Shown: positions 7,650 through 16,885, numbered from the stretch's first letter. The stretch: DNA of 64,000 nt from Holophaga foetida DSM 6591 (GCF_000242615.2 NZ_KI912268.1:3170341-3234340); one strand, 5' to 3'. Program-made: numbers and translations. The notes: generated from the sequence alone by a model not told the origin.

Positions 7650-9656
7650 CTAGAAACGGTAGCGCAGTTCCGCTGAAAGGCTGGGAGACATGGCTGGATA
7701 ACCGTAGACCTGGGATGCATCGTTCCGGAAGTCATTGGTCCTGGACATCCAGGCCTCCTTCGATGCATGGGGCTGCATCAGGTTGTCGCCCCGCAAGGTG
7801 ACCGAAAGGTTCTGCTGGATGGCCCAGGCTGCGGAAATGCTCAGGTCGTTGTAGTGGGTGCGGTAGACGAAGCCGTTCTCATACTGGGAGCCGGTCCAGG
7901 ACCACCGTGCATCCATGCGGACATCCCCCAGGACACAGTAGGCGGCCAGTCCGAGGGACTGAAATGGGCGTCGGATCACGGCGCTGGAGGTCAGCTGCAG
8001 GGACTCCTCCACGCTGGTGTCCCGGGCCTCTTGGTTGCGATAGAAACTGGTCAGTCCCCAGTGCTTTGATTCGTAACCGCCCGAGATCTCGGCGGACTGG
8101 ATGCGGATACCGTTCCCGTTGCGGTATACCCCAGAATACCCGTACCAGGAGGGGATCCAGGTCCCACCGTTGTAGTCGTAGTAAACCAAGCTGGAGTATA
8201 TGGTCCGTGAGAGTTCCAGCTTGCCTTTCCATGGACCCCTCTCGAAGCTCACCCCGGTTTGGATGAACTTGCTCTTCTCGTTTTCGAGGGTTTCTCCGCC
8301 GTAACGGGCATTGAAGATCGAATGGTAAAGCTGGGGGTTGCTGAAACCCCAGCCTGCGGAGGCATAGACTCTGAAACCTGCCGGGAGGTTCCAGTTCACA
8401 CCGCCCTTGCCGGTGTACTGGGAGGAACTGTGATCCACCATATTCCCGAGGGTATCGGTGGGAACCTCCTGTTTGTCCTGCTCCCAGCGTACGGATCCCA
8501 CGAGTCTTAGGGTCGGGATTACCTCCAGCTGGGCCTCTGTGGCAAAGGCGAAGTGCTTGTCTTCGCCAACGAGGAAGGCTGTGCCCTCAAGGTCGGATGC
8601 CCTGACCCGGGATTGCAGAACCTCAGTGCTGACGTTCAGGGCGAGGATGCGGAAAGGTTCCCAGCTGAGGTTGGCTGTGGCCTGTTTCCCACGACTCAAG
8701 AACGGAACGGCGGGATCTCCTGCGGCCATCCCCGGTTCGAGCCTGTTCAGCTCATGGCCACCGAGAGTTAGGGAGCCCTTGAGGTTGGGCCGGAAGATGA
8801 CATCGAGGGAGGCGCTCAGCACCTGGTCTCTGCTGCGCGTTTCGCGGGTCTCGTCGTAGTAAGAGGCACCGTATGGGGTTGTCCCGTAGTAGGCGTAGAC
8901 GATGGGAATGGGCGAACCGGTATAGGCGTTCCGGTAGCTGAGGGTGGCCAGGCCCCAGTCGCTGATCTGCTGGCCTCCTCCCAGGAAGACTCCCGTCGAG
9001 CGGTAGGAGTTTTCGGATTCCAGGTTCGAGTCCTGCTGCTGAAGATCTACAGAGCCCCGGACCCAGCCGCTACCCCAGCCGTAAGCGGGAGCAAAGGTGG
9101 TGCCGACGATACCTCCCGTTCCACCCTTGAGGCGGAAGTCTCCACTGAAACCATCTTTGGCGCTTCCGGTGGAGTAGAGTGCCACGCTGCCACCCATGGC
9201 GCTGGAGCCGAAACGGGCCGAGCAGGGACCCTGTTGGATCTCGGCGCGGTCGATGCCAGCCAGGTTAACCAGACTCATGTTGGTGCCGACCAGTCCAGAT
9301 GCGTCATTGATGCGGATGCCATCAATGGTGACCGCCACATCCTGGGGGCGGGAGCCTCCCAGCATGAAGGAAGAGGTGGCTCCGATGCCTCCGGTGCGGC
9401 TCACCTGACCGGGGAAGAGGGCCTGGATCAGGTCGGAGAGGTTGCTTGCGCCGACCTGATCCAGCTTCTCGGGGGTCACCACCTTTACCGGATTCGGTGT
9501 CTTCACCAGTTCCACGGGGCTGGCTTCGGCGGTCACGGTTACGGTGGCGCTGGCCTCGGCCTTGGGCTTGGGGCTTTCGGCGATGGCTTCGGCGTTCGTG
9601 CCCGCCATGAGACTCGCCCCAAGGGCGAGCAATAGTGCAATTCGGGTCTGTCCCAT
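7650..9656 (-). CDS. btuB: TonB-dependent cobalamin receptor, copy 1
   Basis: The 668-residue outer-membrane receptor starts at MGQTRIALLLALGAS (signal peptide). A TonB-box-like stretch follows, then the plug domain (LSDLIQALFPGQVSRTGG, VTIDGIRIND, IDRAEIQQGPCSARFGSSAMGG) and a 22-strand-type barrel ending in the C-terminal Phe of SLSAELRYRF. The ATG has a GGAGG site 6 bases upstream; the longer open frame runs into the riboswitch and is not used. Control by the leader riboswitch identifies cobalamin or another corrinoid as the ligand. Confidence 0.9.
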   Translation of the reverse strand: MGQTRIALLLALGASLMAGTNAEAIAESPKPKAEASATVTVTAEASPVELVKTPNPVKVVTPEKLDQVGASNLSDLIQALFPGQVSRTGGIGATSSFMLGGSRPQDVAVTIDGIRINDASGLVGTNMSLVNLAGIDRAEIQQGPCSARFGSSAMGGSVALYSTGSAKDGFSGDFRLKGGTGGIVGTTFAPAYGWGSGWVRGSVDLQQQDSNLESENSYRSTGVFLGGGQQISDWGLATLSYRNAYTGSPIPIVYAYYGTTPYGASYYDETRETRSRDQVLSASLDVIFRPNLKGSLTLGGHELNRLEPGMAAGDPAVPFLSRGKQATANLSWEPFRILALNVSTEVLQSRVRASDLEGTAFLVGEDKHFAFATEAQLEVIPTLRLVGSVRWEQDKQEVPTDTLGNMVDHSSSQYTGKGGVNWNLPAGFRVYASAGWGFSNPQLYHSIFNARYGGETLENEKSKFIQTGVSFERGPWKGKLELSRTIYSSLVYYDYNGGTWIPSWYGYSGVYRNGNGIRIQSAEISGGYESKHWGLTSFYRNQEARDTSVEESLQLTSSAVIRRPFQSLGLAAYCVLGDVRMDARWSWTGSQYENGFVYRTHYNDLSISAAWAIQQNLSVTLRGDNLMQPHASKEAWMSRTNDFRNDASQVYGYPAMSPSLSAELRYRF

Positions 9657-9658
9657 CT

Positions 9659-9676
9659 CATGCCTCCACGCATGGG
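9659..9676 (-). promoter_or_regulatory. Possible ribosome-site hairpin in btuB leader 1
   Basis: On the minus strand CATGC-GTGGAG-GCATG forms a 5-bp stem whose loop carries most of the Shine-Dalgarno sequence. The adjoining CCCAT can instead pair with the ATGGG at the start codon (9652-9656). The same arrangement occurs in the second leader. It could be the output switch of the riboswitch; this is inferred. Confidence 0.4.
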
Positions 9677-9747
9677 TCCGTGGCGCGGAGGAAAAGGGGC
9701 AGGAGTCCCGATCCCTTCCCGCTCCCACGGCGGGTTCTGGGGAATGC

Positions 9748-9910
9748 TGGATCGGTCTCCGGGCTCGCACGCGACGGGTCCTTTACAGGCCCCCTGAAAC
9801 CTTCCCGGGATCGCAGTCCCAGTGGTTCCAGCAAAGTCTCCCGGCTTTCGCCGAGGTGCATACCGTTGCGGGGCAGCGCAGGTTTTACACCTGTTTCCCG
9901 TTAACCAGCA
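9748..9910 (-). ncRNA. Cobalamin riboswitch 1
   Basis: The minus strand carries the class core in order: a GGTGT...ACC hairpin (ACAGGTGTAAAACCTG), GCGCTGCCCCGCAACGGT, and the B12 box GAGCCCGGAGACCGATCC. It ends about 90 bases before btuB. Family knowledge: adenosyl- or hydroxocobalamin binding represses the downstream transport genes. No strong intrinsic terminator follows, so control of translation is more likely. Confidence 0.9.
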
Positions 9911-10002
9911 CGTGTTGTGAACCCCCAGGATCCCACGGTTTGGAGGCATACGGCAAGAACTAGTCTGACCAGATGGGCGGATCTGCTCGGCCTGGAAGAT
10001 CA

Positions 10003-10060
10003 AAAGAGTAAACGCAGAGGGCGCAGAGGTTCAAAAGAGAGGGCGCAGAGAAAAGCAAAA
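10003..10060. repeat. CGCAGAGG-type intergenic repeat
   Basis: The stretch repeats GCAGAGG/GGCGCAGAG units separated by CAAAAGAGA blocks (AACGCAGAGGGCGCAGAGG, then AGAGGGCGCAGAG). It lies between riboswitch 1 and the second btuF. It is similar in style to the element at 55328-55415. No gene is seen in 9911-10146. Confidence 0.5.
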
Positions 10061-10146
10061 GACTGACTGGGATGGAGGGGACACAGTTTCGGGGCCTGCC
10101 AAAAGTCCTCCCAGCCCTTGGCTGACGGCGGTTTCCTATCAGTGAT

Positions 10147-10971
10147 TTAACGGAAGCGTTCGGGGTGAAGGGCCCGGGCCAGCCACTCGTAGCCTTCGAT
10201 CCGTAGGTGGGTGGTGTTGGAGAAAAGGGCCCTCGGGATGAGCACCAGCCTGCCGTATTTCATGGCGGGAAGGTATTTGTATGGCGGCGTCTTGGGCAGG
10301 ATGGTCGGCAGGTCCTCATCCTTGGCCCCTACCAGCACATCCGGGTTCCAGGTGAGCACCTTCTCCGTGGGCATGGGCTGGTGGCCCTTCACCCCGGCCT
10401 GTGCCACGACATTGATGGCCCCGGCGTGAAGGCAGAGGTCATCGAAGGTCGTCCCTGCACCCGCTACGAAGGGATAGATCCCTGCGGCCATCACCCGCAC
10501 GGGCTTGACCCCCGCCAGACGCTTCTGGAGTTCCGCCACCCTTGCCTGGCTCCTTTGGATGACCGCCTCGGCCCTCTCCGGGTGTCCCAGGGTCTGTCCC
10601 AGGCGCCGAAGATTGGCGTAGGCATCCTCCAGGGACTCGAAGTGATCGAAGAGCATCAGGTTGACCTTGGAGCGCCGGAGCAGTTCCACCACCTCGGGTT
10701 TCGAATAGCTGGTGATGAGCACCAGGTCCGGCTTGTGGCGCAGGATGCTCTCAGCCTCCGCATCCCGCACCGTGGGGTGTTTTTCGTTCTCCCTGGCGTG
10801 GATCGAATACCTCGGATCCCGGCTGAAGCGGCTGAGGGCCGCAATCTGCCCCGGATCCGCCACGGCCAGCAGCAGATCATCCGTTCCCACCGTGTGGCTC
10901 ACCACCCGGAGGGGAACCCGCCCCCAGAGGAGGGCGGGAACCAGTGCGAAGAGAAAGATCAGGCGTTTCAT
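10147..10971 (-). CDS. btuF: Periplasmic B12-binding protein, copy 2
   Basis: The 274-residue paralog of the 6817-7647 product has the same signal peptide pattern (MKRLIFLFALVPALLWG) and periplasmic-binding type-2 fold. It starts 1 base after the second btuB stop. No permease or ATPase follows it, so it must share the BtuCD of copy 1 or act only as a scavenger. Sequence divergence from copy 1 is spread evenly, and no decay is visible. Confidence 0.83.
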   Translation of the reverse strand: MKRLIFLFALVPALLWGRVPLRVVSHTVGTDDLLLAVADPGQIAALSRFSRDPRYSIHARENEKHPTVRDAEAESILRHKPDLVLITSYSKPEVVELLRRSKVNLMLFDHFESLEDAYANLRRLGQTLGHPERAEAVIQRSQARVAELQKRLAGVKPVRVMAAGIYPFVAGAGTTFDDLCLHAGAINVVAQAGVKGHQPMPTEKVLTWNPDVLVGAKDEDLPTILPKTPPYKYLPAMKYGRLVLIPRALFSNTTHLRIEGYEWLARALHPERFR

Positions 10972-10972
10972 G

Positions 10973-12922
10973 TCAGAAACGGTAACGCAGTTCCGCCGTG
11001 AGGCTGGGGGACTGGGCGGGATATCCGTAGACCTGGGAGGCATCGTTCTTGAAATCGTAGGTCCGCGACATCCAGGCCGACTTGCTGGCATGGGGCTGCA
11101 TCAGATTCTCGCCCCGGAGGGCCAGGGAGAGCTGCTGGCTTACCGCCCAGGTGGCGCTGAGGCTCAGGTCGTTGAAGTGGGTCCGGTAGGCGAAGCCACT
11201 CTCGTACTGGGAGCCGGTCCAGGACCAGCGGCCATCCATGCGGACATCGCCCAGCACCCAGTAGGTGGCTAGGCCGCAGGCCTGGAAGGGGCGGCGGTAT
11301 ACGGCGCTGGAGGTGAGCTGTTGGGCTTCCGACTTGCTGGTGTCCCGGGCTTCCTGGTTGCGGTAGAAGCCCGTCAGGCCCCAGGCCTTGGTCTCGTATC
11401 CTCCGGAGAGCTCGGCGGACTGGATGCGGATCCCCTGGCCGTTGTAGTAGAGGTAGGGGGTGGTGTCGAAATAGACCAGGCTGGCGTATAGCGTCCTGGA
11501 AAGACTCAGCTGGGCCTTCCATGGGCCCGATTCGTAGCTCAGGCCGCTTTGGATGAACTTGCTCTTCTCATCATCAAGGGCCTCGCCGGCCTTCCTGGCG
11601 TTGTAGACAGACTGGTAGAGGAGCGGGTTGCTGAATCCCCAGCCCGCCGAGGCGTAGACCCGGAAGCCCGCAGGCAGGATCCAGTTCACCCCGCCCTTGC
11701 CGGTGTACACGGCGGAGCGTCGCTCCTCACGGTGGCCCAGGGTCGCCGTGGGGAGGTCCTGGGCGGCGTGCTCCCAGCGCAGAGACCCCACGATTCTGAG
11801 GGTGGGGATGACCTTCACCTCGGCCTCGGCGGAGGCCGCAAGGTGGGTGTCCTCACCCCTGTAGATCACTGCGGAGATCGGGATCTCGGCCTGGGCCTCC
11901 GTGGCCTCCACGGCGAAGGTGGTGGAAAGGATGGAGACGGGGTCCCAGGTCAGGCTGCCCGTGGCCTGCTTGCTGCGGCTGTGGTAGGGCGAGGGGCTGC
12001 CCGTGCCCATGGCAGGCTCGATGCGGTTGACTTCATAGCCCCCCAGTCCCAGGGCGCCCCGGAGGGTGGGAGAGAAGACGGTCTGAATGGAGGCGCTCAG
12101 CATCTCGTTGCGGCTCTGGGTTCCGCGCTCCTCGTCGTAGGCGGCGGCAGGATCAGTCGCTCTCTTGCTGATGGAGGCGATGGGAAGGGGTACGCCGATG
12201 TAGGCATTCCGGTAGCTGAGGGTGGCGAGGGTGTTTGCTCCCAGCTCCTGGCCGGCGCCCAGGAAGACCCCGGTGGAACGGTAGGCGTTGGCCGCCTCAA
12301 GGTTGGAATCCTGCCGCTGGAGGTCCACGGAAGCCCGGACCCATCCGCTGTTCCACCCATAGGTTGGCGCGAAGGTGGTGCCCACGATCCCGGCGGTTCC
12401 GCCCTTCAGGCGGAAGCTGCCGCTGAACCCATCCTTTGGGCTTCCCGCGGAGTAGAGAGCTACGGAGCCGCCCATGGCGCTGGATCCGTAGCGGGCAGAG
12501 CATGGACCCTGCTGTATCTCGGCCCGATCAATGCCCACCAGATTCACCATGCTCATATTGGTGCCCACGGTGCCCGAGGGGTCGTTGACCCGCACCCCAT
12601 CAATGGTGACGGCCACGTCCTGGGAGCGGGCGCCGCCCAGCTGGAAGGAGGAGGTGGCGCCGATGGCCCCCGTGCGGTAGACCTGCCCGGGGAAGAGATC
12701 CTGGAGCAGGTCGGAGAGGTTGTCGGCTCCGATGCGCTCAAGCTTTGCGGAAGTCACCACCGTTACCGGGTTCGGGGTCTCCACCAGTTCGACCGGACTG
12801 GCCTCCGCGGTGACGCTCACCGTGGCGCTGGCCTCTGCTTTTGGCTTGAAGCTCCCTGCGGTGCTTTCGGCCATGAGGCTCGCCCCGAGGGCGAGCAGAA
12901 GTGCGATGCGGGTCTGTCCCAT
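10973..12922 (-). CDS. btuB: TonB-dependent cobalamin receptor, copy 2
   Basis: The 649-residue receptor is closely similar to the first copy: identical MGQTRIALLLALGASLMA signal region, a plug with VTIDGVRVNDPSGTVGTNMS and IDRAEIQQGPCSARYGSSAMGG, and a barrel ending in LTAELRYRF. It is headed by its own cobalamin riboswitch. Differences concentrate in barrel loops (for example the YTGSPIPIVYAYYG region against YIGVPLPIASISKR), which could change corrinoid specificity. Confidence 0.9.
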   Translation of the reverse strand: MGQTRIALLLALGASLMAESTAGSFKPKAEASATVSVTAEASPVELVETPNPVTVVTSAKLERIGADNLSDLLQDLFPGQVYRTGAIGATSSFQLGGARSQDVAVTIDGVRVNDPSGTVGTNMSMVNLVGIDRAEIQQGPCSARYGSSAMGGSVALYSAGSPKDGFSGSFRLKGGTAGIVGTTFAPTYGWNSGWVRASVDLQRQDSNLEAANAYRSTGVFLGAGQELGANTLATLSYRNAYIGVPLPIASISKRATDPAAAYDEERGTQSRNEMLSASIQTVFSPTLRGALGLGGYEVNRIEPAMGTGSPSPYHSRSKQATGSLTWDPVSILSTTFAVEATEAQAEIPISAVIYRGEDTHLAASAEAEVKVIPTLRIVGSLRWEHAAQDLPTATLGHREERRSAVYTGKGGVNWILPAGFRVYASAGWGFSNPLLYQSVYNARKAGEALDDEKSKFIQSGLSYESGPWKAQLSLSRTLYASLVYFDTTPYLYYNGQGIRIQSAELSGGYETKAWGLTGFYRNQEARDTSKSEAQQLTSSAVYRRPFQACGLATYWVLGDVRMDGRWSWTGSQYESGFAYRTHFNDLSLSATWAVSQQLSLALRGENLMQPHASKSAWMSRTYDFKNDASQVYGYPAQSPSLTAELRYRF

Positions 12923-12924
12923 CT

Positions 12925-12942
12925 CATGCCTCCACGCATGGG
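12925..12942 (-). promoter_or_regulatory. Possible ribosome-site hairpin in btuB leader 2
   Basis: The same CATGC-GTGGAG-GCATG hairpin with overlapping CCCAT/ATGGG alternative seen in leader 1 is preserved here immediately before the start codon, although much of the sequence between it and the riboswitch core differs. Confidence 0.4.
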
Positions 12943-13011
12943 ACCGGGGGGCAGAGGGAAGGCCCCGGAGGGCCGATCCGTATCCGCTCCCACGGCGGGT
13001 TTGGAGAATGC

Positions 13012-13172
13012 TGGATCGGTCTCCGGGCTCGCACGCGACGGATCCTGGCAGATCCCCGTCACCTTCCCGGGATCGCAGCCCCAGTGGTTCCGGTCAAGTC
13101 TCCCGGCTTTCGCCGAGGTGCATACCGTTGCGGGGCAGCGCAGGTTTCACACCTGCTTCCCGTTAACCAGCA
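13012..13172 (-). ncRNA. Cobalamin riboswitch 2
   Basis: The minus strand shows CAGGTGTGAAACCTG, GCGCTGCCCCGCAACGGT and the B12 box GAGCCCGGAGACCGATCC. The order and spacing match riboswitch 1. It governs the second btuB-btuF pair. Its 5' end abuts the promoter region of the divergent methyltransferase/MTHFR gene. Confidence 0.9.
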
Positions 13173-13304
13173 TGTATTGGTATGACCAGAATTCCACGGG
13201 TGGGGGATGAAGGCAAGGGATGGCTTTCTCTCGTCGGACCACATCCCTTCTATCTCATGGATAAACTTTGGGTTCCGTCCCTTTGGGGCGGGCGGAGGGA
13301 TAGC

Positions 13305-15071
13305 ATGCAGCGGATCCTGGGCGCCGAGCCCTTCCTGATCGCCGATGGGGCCATGGGCACCTACTTCACCCAGATCACCGGGGAGGACAGCGGCGCCGTG
13401 GAGCGGGCGAACCTGGATCGCCCCGAGCTGATCCAGAGCATCCACGCTGAATACATCGCAGCGGGGGCCCGGCTGATCCGCACCAATACCTTCGGTGCCA
13501 GCAGCCTCGCCCTGGGGGTACCCCGGGACGAGGCTGCTCGCATCCTCCGGGCCGGGGTGGAGATCGCCCGGCGAGCCGCACTGGGGACCGGGGTTCTGGT
13601 GGCCGCCAGCATCGGCCCTGTTCCCGAACTGAGTCCGGACGGAAGCCTGGTGGATGTTCAGGGGGAATACCGGTTCCTGGTGGACACCCTTCTGCAGGAG
13701 GGGGTGGAGCACTTCATCTTCGAGACCTTCAGCAGTCTGGAGCCTCTGAGGGACGCAACGGCCTATCTCCGGGAGCGGTGCCCGGCCGCTTTCATCCTGG
13801 CCCAGTTCGCCACGACCCCCGAAGGTCTGAGCCGCAAGGGGGTGCCCAATGATCGGCTGGTGCGGGAGCTGAAGGCCCTCGGCACCCTCGATGCCTATGG
13901 TTTCAACTGCGGGGCCGGACCCACCCACCTCCTGAGAACCCTCCAGCGCCTGGATCTGGGGAACGACCTGGTTTCCGTCATGCCCAATGCCGGATACCCC
14001 GAGCTGGTGAACGAGCGCACCATCTATCATCCCAACCCGGCCTATTTCGCGGAGCGGATGCGGGATATCCACCGCCAGGGGGCCCGCGTCCTTGGCGGGT
14101 GCTGTGGTTCCACGCCAGCCCACATCCGGGCCCTGGCGGAGTTGATGGGCAGGTCGTCTGCGGAGCGGGTGGCCTTCCGTGTGGCCGAGGCGGCACCAGT
14201 CAGGCCGGTGGCCGCCCCGAACCCCTTTGCCGAAAAACTGAAGAGGGGGGACTTCGTGGTGGCCGTGGAGCTGGATCCTCCCTTTGATACAGACGCCAGC
14301 AAGCTCCTCCAGGGGGCCCGCCGATGCCTGGAGGCTGGGGTGGATCTCCTGACCATTGCCGATTCGCCCATGGCCCGGGCCAGGGTGGATTCCCTGGCCA
14401 TGGCGGCCAAGGTCCAGCGGGAGGTGGGTATCCAGACCATGCCCCATGTCTGCTGCCGGGACAAGAATCTGAACGCCCTCAAGTCCGGTTTCCTGGCGGG
14501 ACATATCGAGGGGCTGCGCAACCTGCTGGCGGTGACGGGGGATGCCATTCCGGCGGGGGATCGGGCCGAGATCAAGGCGGTCTTCAACCTGAATTCCTTC
14601 CGCCTCATCGAATTCCTGGCGGAGCTCAACCGGGGGCCCTTCCAGGGGGATCCCTTCCTGATCGGGGGTGCTCTGAATCTGAACGCCGCCAACCGGGATG
14701 CCGAGGTGGCCCGCATGGCCACCAAGGCGTCCCGGGGGGCCACCTTCTTCCTGACCCAGCCCATCTACTCCCAGGAGGTCATCGACTACCTGGCGACCAT
14801 GGCGCGCCCCGCGGGGGTGAAGATCCTCGGCGGCATCCTGCCTCTGGTGAGCTACCGCAACGCCCAGTTCCTCAACAACGAGATGCCTGGGATCCAGGTC
14901 CCCCAGGACTTCATCAACCGCTTCCATCCCGAAATGCCGAAGGATGAGGCCGAGGCTGTCGGGGTCGAGCTGGCGGGGGATGTGGCCCGGAGGCTCAGGC
15001 CCCATGTGGACGGCTTCTACTTCATGACGCCCTTCAACCGGGTGGAGATGGTGCTTCAGATCATGAAATAG
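13305..15071 (+). CDS. Bifunctional homocysteine S-methyltransferase / methylenetetrahydrofolate reductase
   Basis: The 588-residue fusion starts at an ATG after GGAGGGATAGC. The N-terminal half is the homocysteine-binding barrel of MetH (DGAMGTYF, FNCGAGP and GGCCGS, the last two giving the three zinc Cys). The C-terminal half (from about residue 305) is the FAD-dependent MTHFR barrel (VAVELDPPFD, MPHVCCRDKN, LLAVTGD). The architecture matches the YitJ family. It links the folate one-carbon pool with methionine synthesis. No cobalamin-binding domain is present. It is divergent from the riboswitch-controlled btuB2. Confidence 0.9.
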   Translation: MQRILGAEPFLIADGAMGTYFTQITGEDSGAVERANLDRPELIQSIHAEYIAAGARLIRTNTFGASSLALGVPRDEAARILRAGVEIARRAALGTGVLVAASIGPVPELSPDGSLVDVQGEYRFLVDTLLQEGVEHFIFETFSSLEPLRDATAYLRERCPAAFILAQFATTPEGLSRKGVPNDRLVRELKALGTLDAYGFNCGAGPTHLLRTLQRLDLGNDLVSVMPNAGYPELVNERTIYHPNPAYFAERMRDIHRQGARVLGGCCGSTPAHIRALAELMGRSSAERVAFRVAEAAPVRPVAAPNPFAEKLKRGDFVVAVELDPPFDTDASKLLQGARRCLEAGVDLLTIADSPMARARVDSLAMAAKVQREVGIQTMPHVCCRDKNLNALKSGFLAGHIEGLRNLLAVTGDAIPAGDRAEIKAVFNLNSFRLIEFLAELNRGPFQGDPFLIGGALNLNAANRDAEVARMATKASRGATFFLTQPIYSQEVIDYLATMARPAGVKILGGILPLVSYRNAQFLNNEMPGIQVPQDFINRFHPEMPKDEAEAVGVELAGDVARRLRPHVDGFYFMTPFNRVEMVLQIMK

Positions 15072-15168
15072 AGGGGCATTGTTTCGGCAAGCAGGAGCTT
15101 CGATTTCCCTTCGTCTGCCAGGGACGGTATTCCTTAAAGCTTGGAAACCAACGCTTGGGAGAACGGAT

Positions 15169-16572
15169 ATGTCGCTTGCCACCAGAGAAGCCAAGTGGGT
15201 CTATGCCATCTGTATGGTGACCTCGTTTCTTGTTCCATTCATGATCAGCTCGCTGAACCTGGCGGTGCCTTCGATCGGCCTTGCCTTCCACGGCAGCCAG
15301 TATCTGCTGAACTGGGTGGTGGCTTCTTTCCTGCTGGTCACCGGCTCCCTGCTCCTCCCCATGGGCAAGTTGGCGGATCTGACGGGTCGGGTACGGATCT
15401 TCAAGCTCGGGCTCTTCTTCTTTTTTCTCGCTTCGGCGGCCTGCGCCATGGCACCCACCATCCATTGGCTCATCATCTTCAGGACCTTGCAGGGGGTGGG
15501 GGCATCCATGATCTTCTCCACTGCCGTGGCCCTGCTGACGACAGTGGTGCCGCCCCAGGAACGGGGCAAGGCCATGGGTATCAATGTGGGCATCGTCTAC
15601 TTTGCCTACTCCGCAGGGCCCATCCTGGGAGGGGCGATCTGCAGCTGGTTCGGATGGAAGGGGATCTTCATCTTCCTCGCGATCATCGCCCTGGCGGTGC
15701 TGGTCATGACGCTCGTCAATCTTCATGGCCCCTGGACTGCTCCTGATCTCGCCCGCATCGATCCTCTGGGGAGCCTGCTCTGCATCGTGGGGCTGGTGCT
15801 CTTCCTTTACGGTTCCAGCAGTCTGTCGCTCTCCACGGCCTACTGGGGGATCACCCTCCTGGGGCTGGCCTTCCTCGTGGTCTTTGTGATCCATGAAGGC
15901 CGCACGGCCCACCCCATCCTGCCCATCACCCTCTTCACCCACAATCGGGTCTTCGCCTTCTCCAACCTTGCCTCCGTCATCAACTACAGCTCCATCTTCG
16001 CCATGCCCTTCCTGCTCAGTCTCTATCTTCAGACGGTGCGGGGCGTGTCTCTGAGGTCCGCGGGTGGCATTCTGCTGGTGCAGTCGGTGGTGATGGCGGT
16101 CCTCTCCCCCATCGTTGGGAAGCTCTCGGACCGCATCGAGCCTAGGATCCTCTCCTCCCTGGGGATGGCTGTGAACACTGCCGGATTGCTGATCTTTGTG
16201 TTTCTGCGGGAGGGCTCAAGCGTTTCTCTGATCCTGTGGAACCTGGCCTTCATCGGACTGGGCTACGCCCTGTTCTCTGCCCCCAACACGAACGCCATCA
16301 TGGGCTCGGTGGACCGCACGCAATACGGTGTGGCCTCCTCGGCCATGGGGACGGCTCGGGTGGTGGGGCAGGCCCTGAGCATGGCCATCGTTTCCCTGAT
16401 CACCACCCACTTTGTGGGGGCATGGACCATTGGGACTTCCGGGTACTCGGGGCACTTCCTGATGGGGATGAAGGCGAGCTTTGTGGTCTTCGCCATTCTG
16501 AACTTCGTCGGCGTCTTCGCCTCACTGGCCCGGGGGGCCATGCGGTTCAACTCCCATGGGGTGACGCATTAG
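15169..16572 (+). CDS. MFS transporter, DHA2 (EmrB/QacA-like, 14-TM) family
   Basis: The 467-residue membrane protein has about 14 hydrophobic segments, the motif-A loop GKLADLTGRVRIF after TM2, and the motif-C-like YFAYSAGPILGGAI after TM5. These mark drug:H+ antiporters of the DHA2 type. The ATG at MSLATREAKW was chosen because upstream codons give a non-hydrophobic stretch in the gap after the previous gene. The start is 97 bases after the fusion gene's stop. The exported substrate cannot be told. Confidence 0.85.
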   Translation: MSLATREAKWVYAICMVTSFLVPFMISSLNLAVPSIGLAFHGSQYLLNWVVASFLLVTGSLLLPMGKLADLTGRVRIFKLGLFFFFLASAACAMAPTIHWLIIFRTLQGVGASMIFSTAVALLTTVVPPQERGKAMGINVGIVYFAYSAGPILGGAICSWFGWKGIFIFLAIIALAVLVMTLVNLHGPWTAPDLARIDPLGSLLCIVGLVLFLYGSSSLSLSTAYWGITLLGLAFLVVFVIHEGRTAHPILPITLFTHNRVFAFSNLASVINYSSIFAMPFLLSLYLQTVRGVSLRSAGGILLVQSVVMAVLSPIVGKLSDRIEPRILSSLGMAVNTAGLLIFVFLREGSSVSLILWNLAFIGLGYALFSAPNTNAIMGSVDRTQYGVASSAMGTARVVGQALSMAIVSLITTHFVGAWTIGTSGYSGHFLMGMKASFVVFAILNFVGVFASLARGAMRFNSHGVTH

Positions 16573-16885
16573 TATAAACAAGTTCGGGTTCCTCCCTCGC
16601 GGGGATAGACTGCAGGGGGTGTCCTTCAAGATTAGTCATCCTTATTTGGTGGAGTCCGGTGACTTGGGTTCTTCTTTGAATTCAGCTGCTCTTCGCGGGC
16701 GCACCAAAAAAAAGAGCCTATATTGCTCATCGGTAGGTGGCTGTTTTTTCCCGGTCAAGTCCGTTTGGGGCATGGTGAAGAGAAACCCTTTCTACGAGCC
16801 GAACCTATAAATCGCGTTACGGTCATGAATTTATGATTGCAAGATCTGCTTGTTTTATCGCATTCTTCCTATAGGAGGGTTTCCC
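16573..16885. other. 313-base gap between MFS and XRE genes
   Basis: No convincing gene is present. The region is richer in A/T than its surroundings, with an A-run (16709-16716) and a T-run (16743-16748) that could belong to a weak terminator of the MFS gene, and it must hold the promoter of the XRE regulator. A 63-codon frame at 16619-16810 has no ribosome site and looks non-coding. Confidence 0.4.

Noticed and set aside
9539..10003. Open frames across the first riboswitch
   Set aside because: They overlap a conserved RNA structure and lack domain content.
13059..15194. 711-codon open frame opposite the methyltransferase/MTHFR gene
   Set aside because: It also runs across riboswitch 2, has low-complexity His/Gly/Arg content and no recognisable fold.
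16619..16810. 63-codon frame before the XRE gene
   Set aside because: No ribosome site, atypical composition and no similarity recognised.
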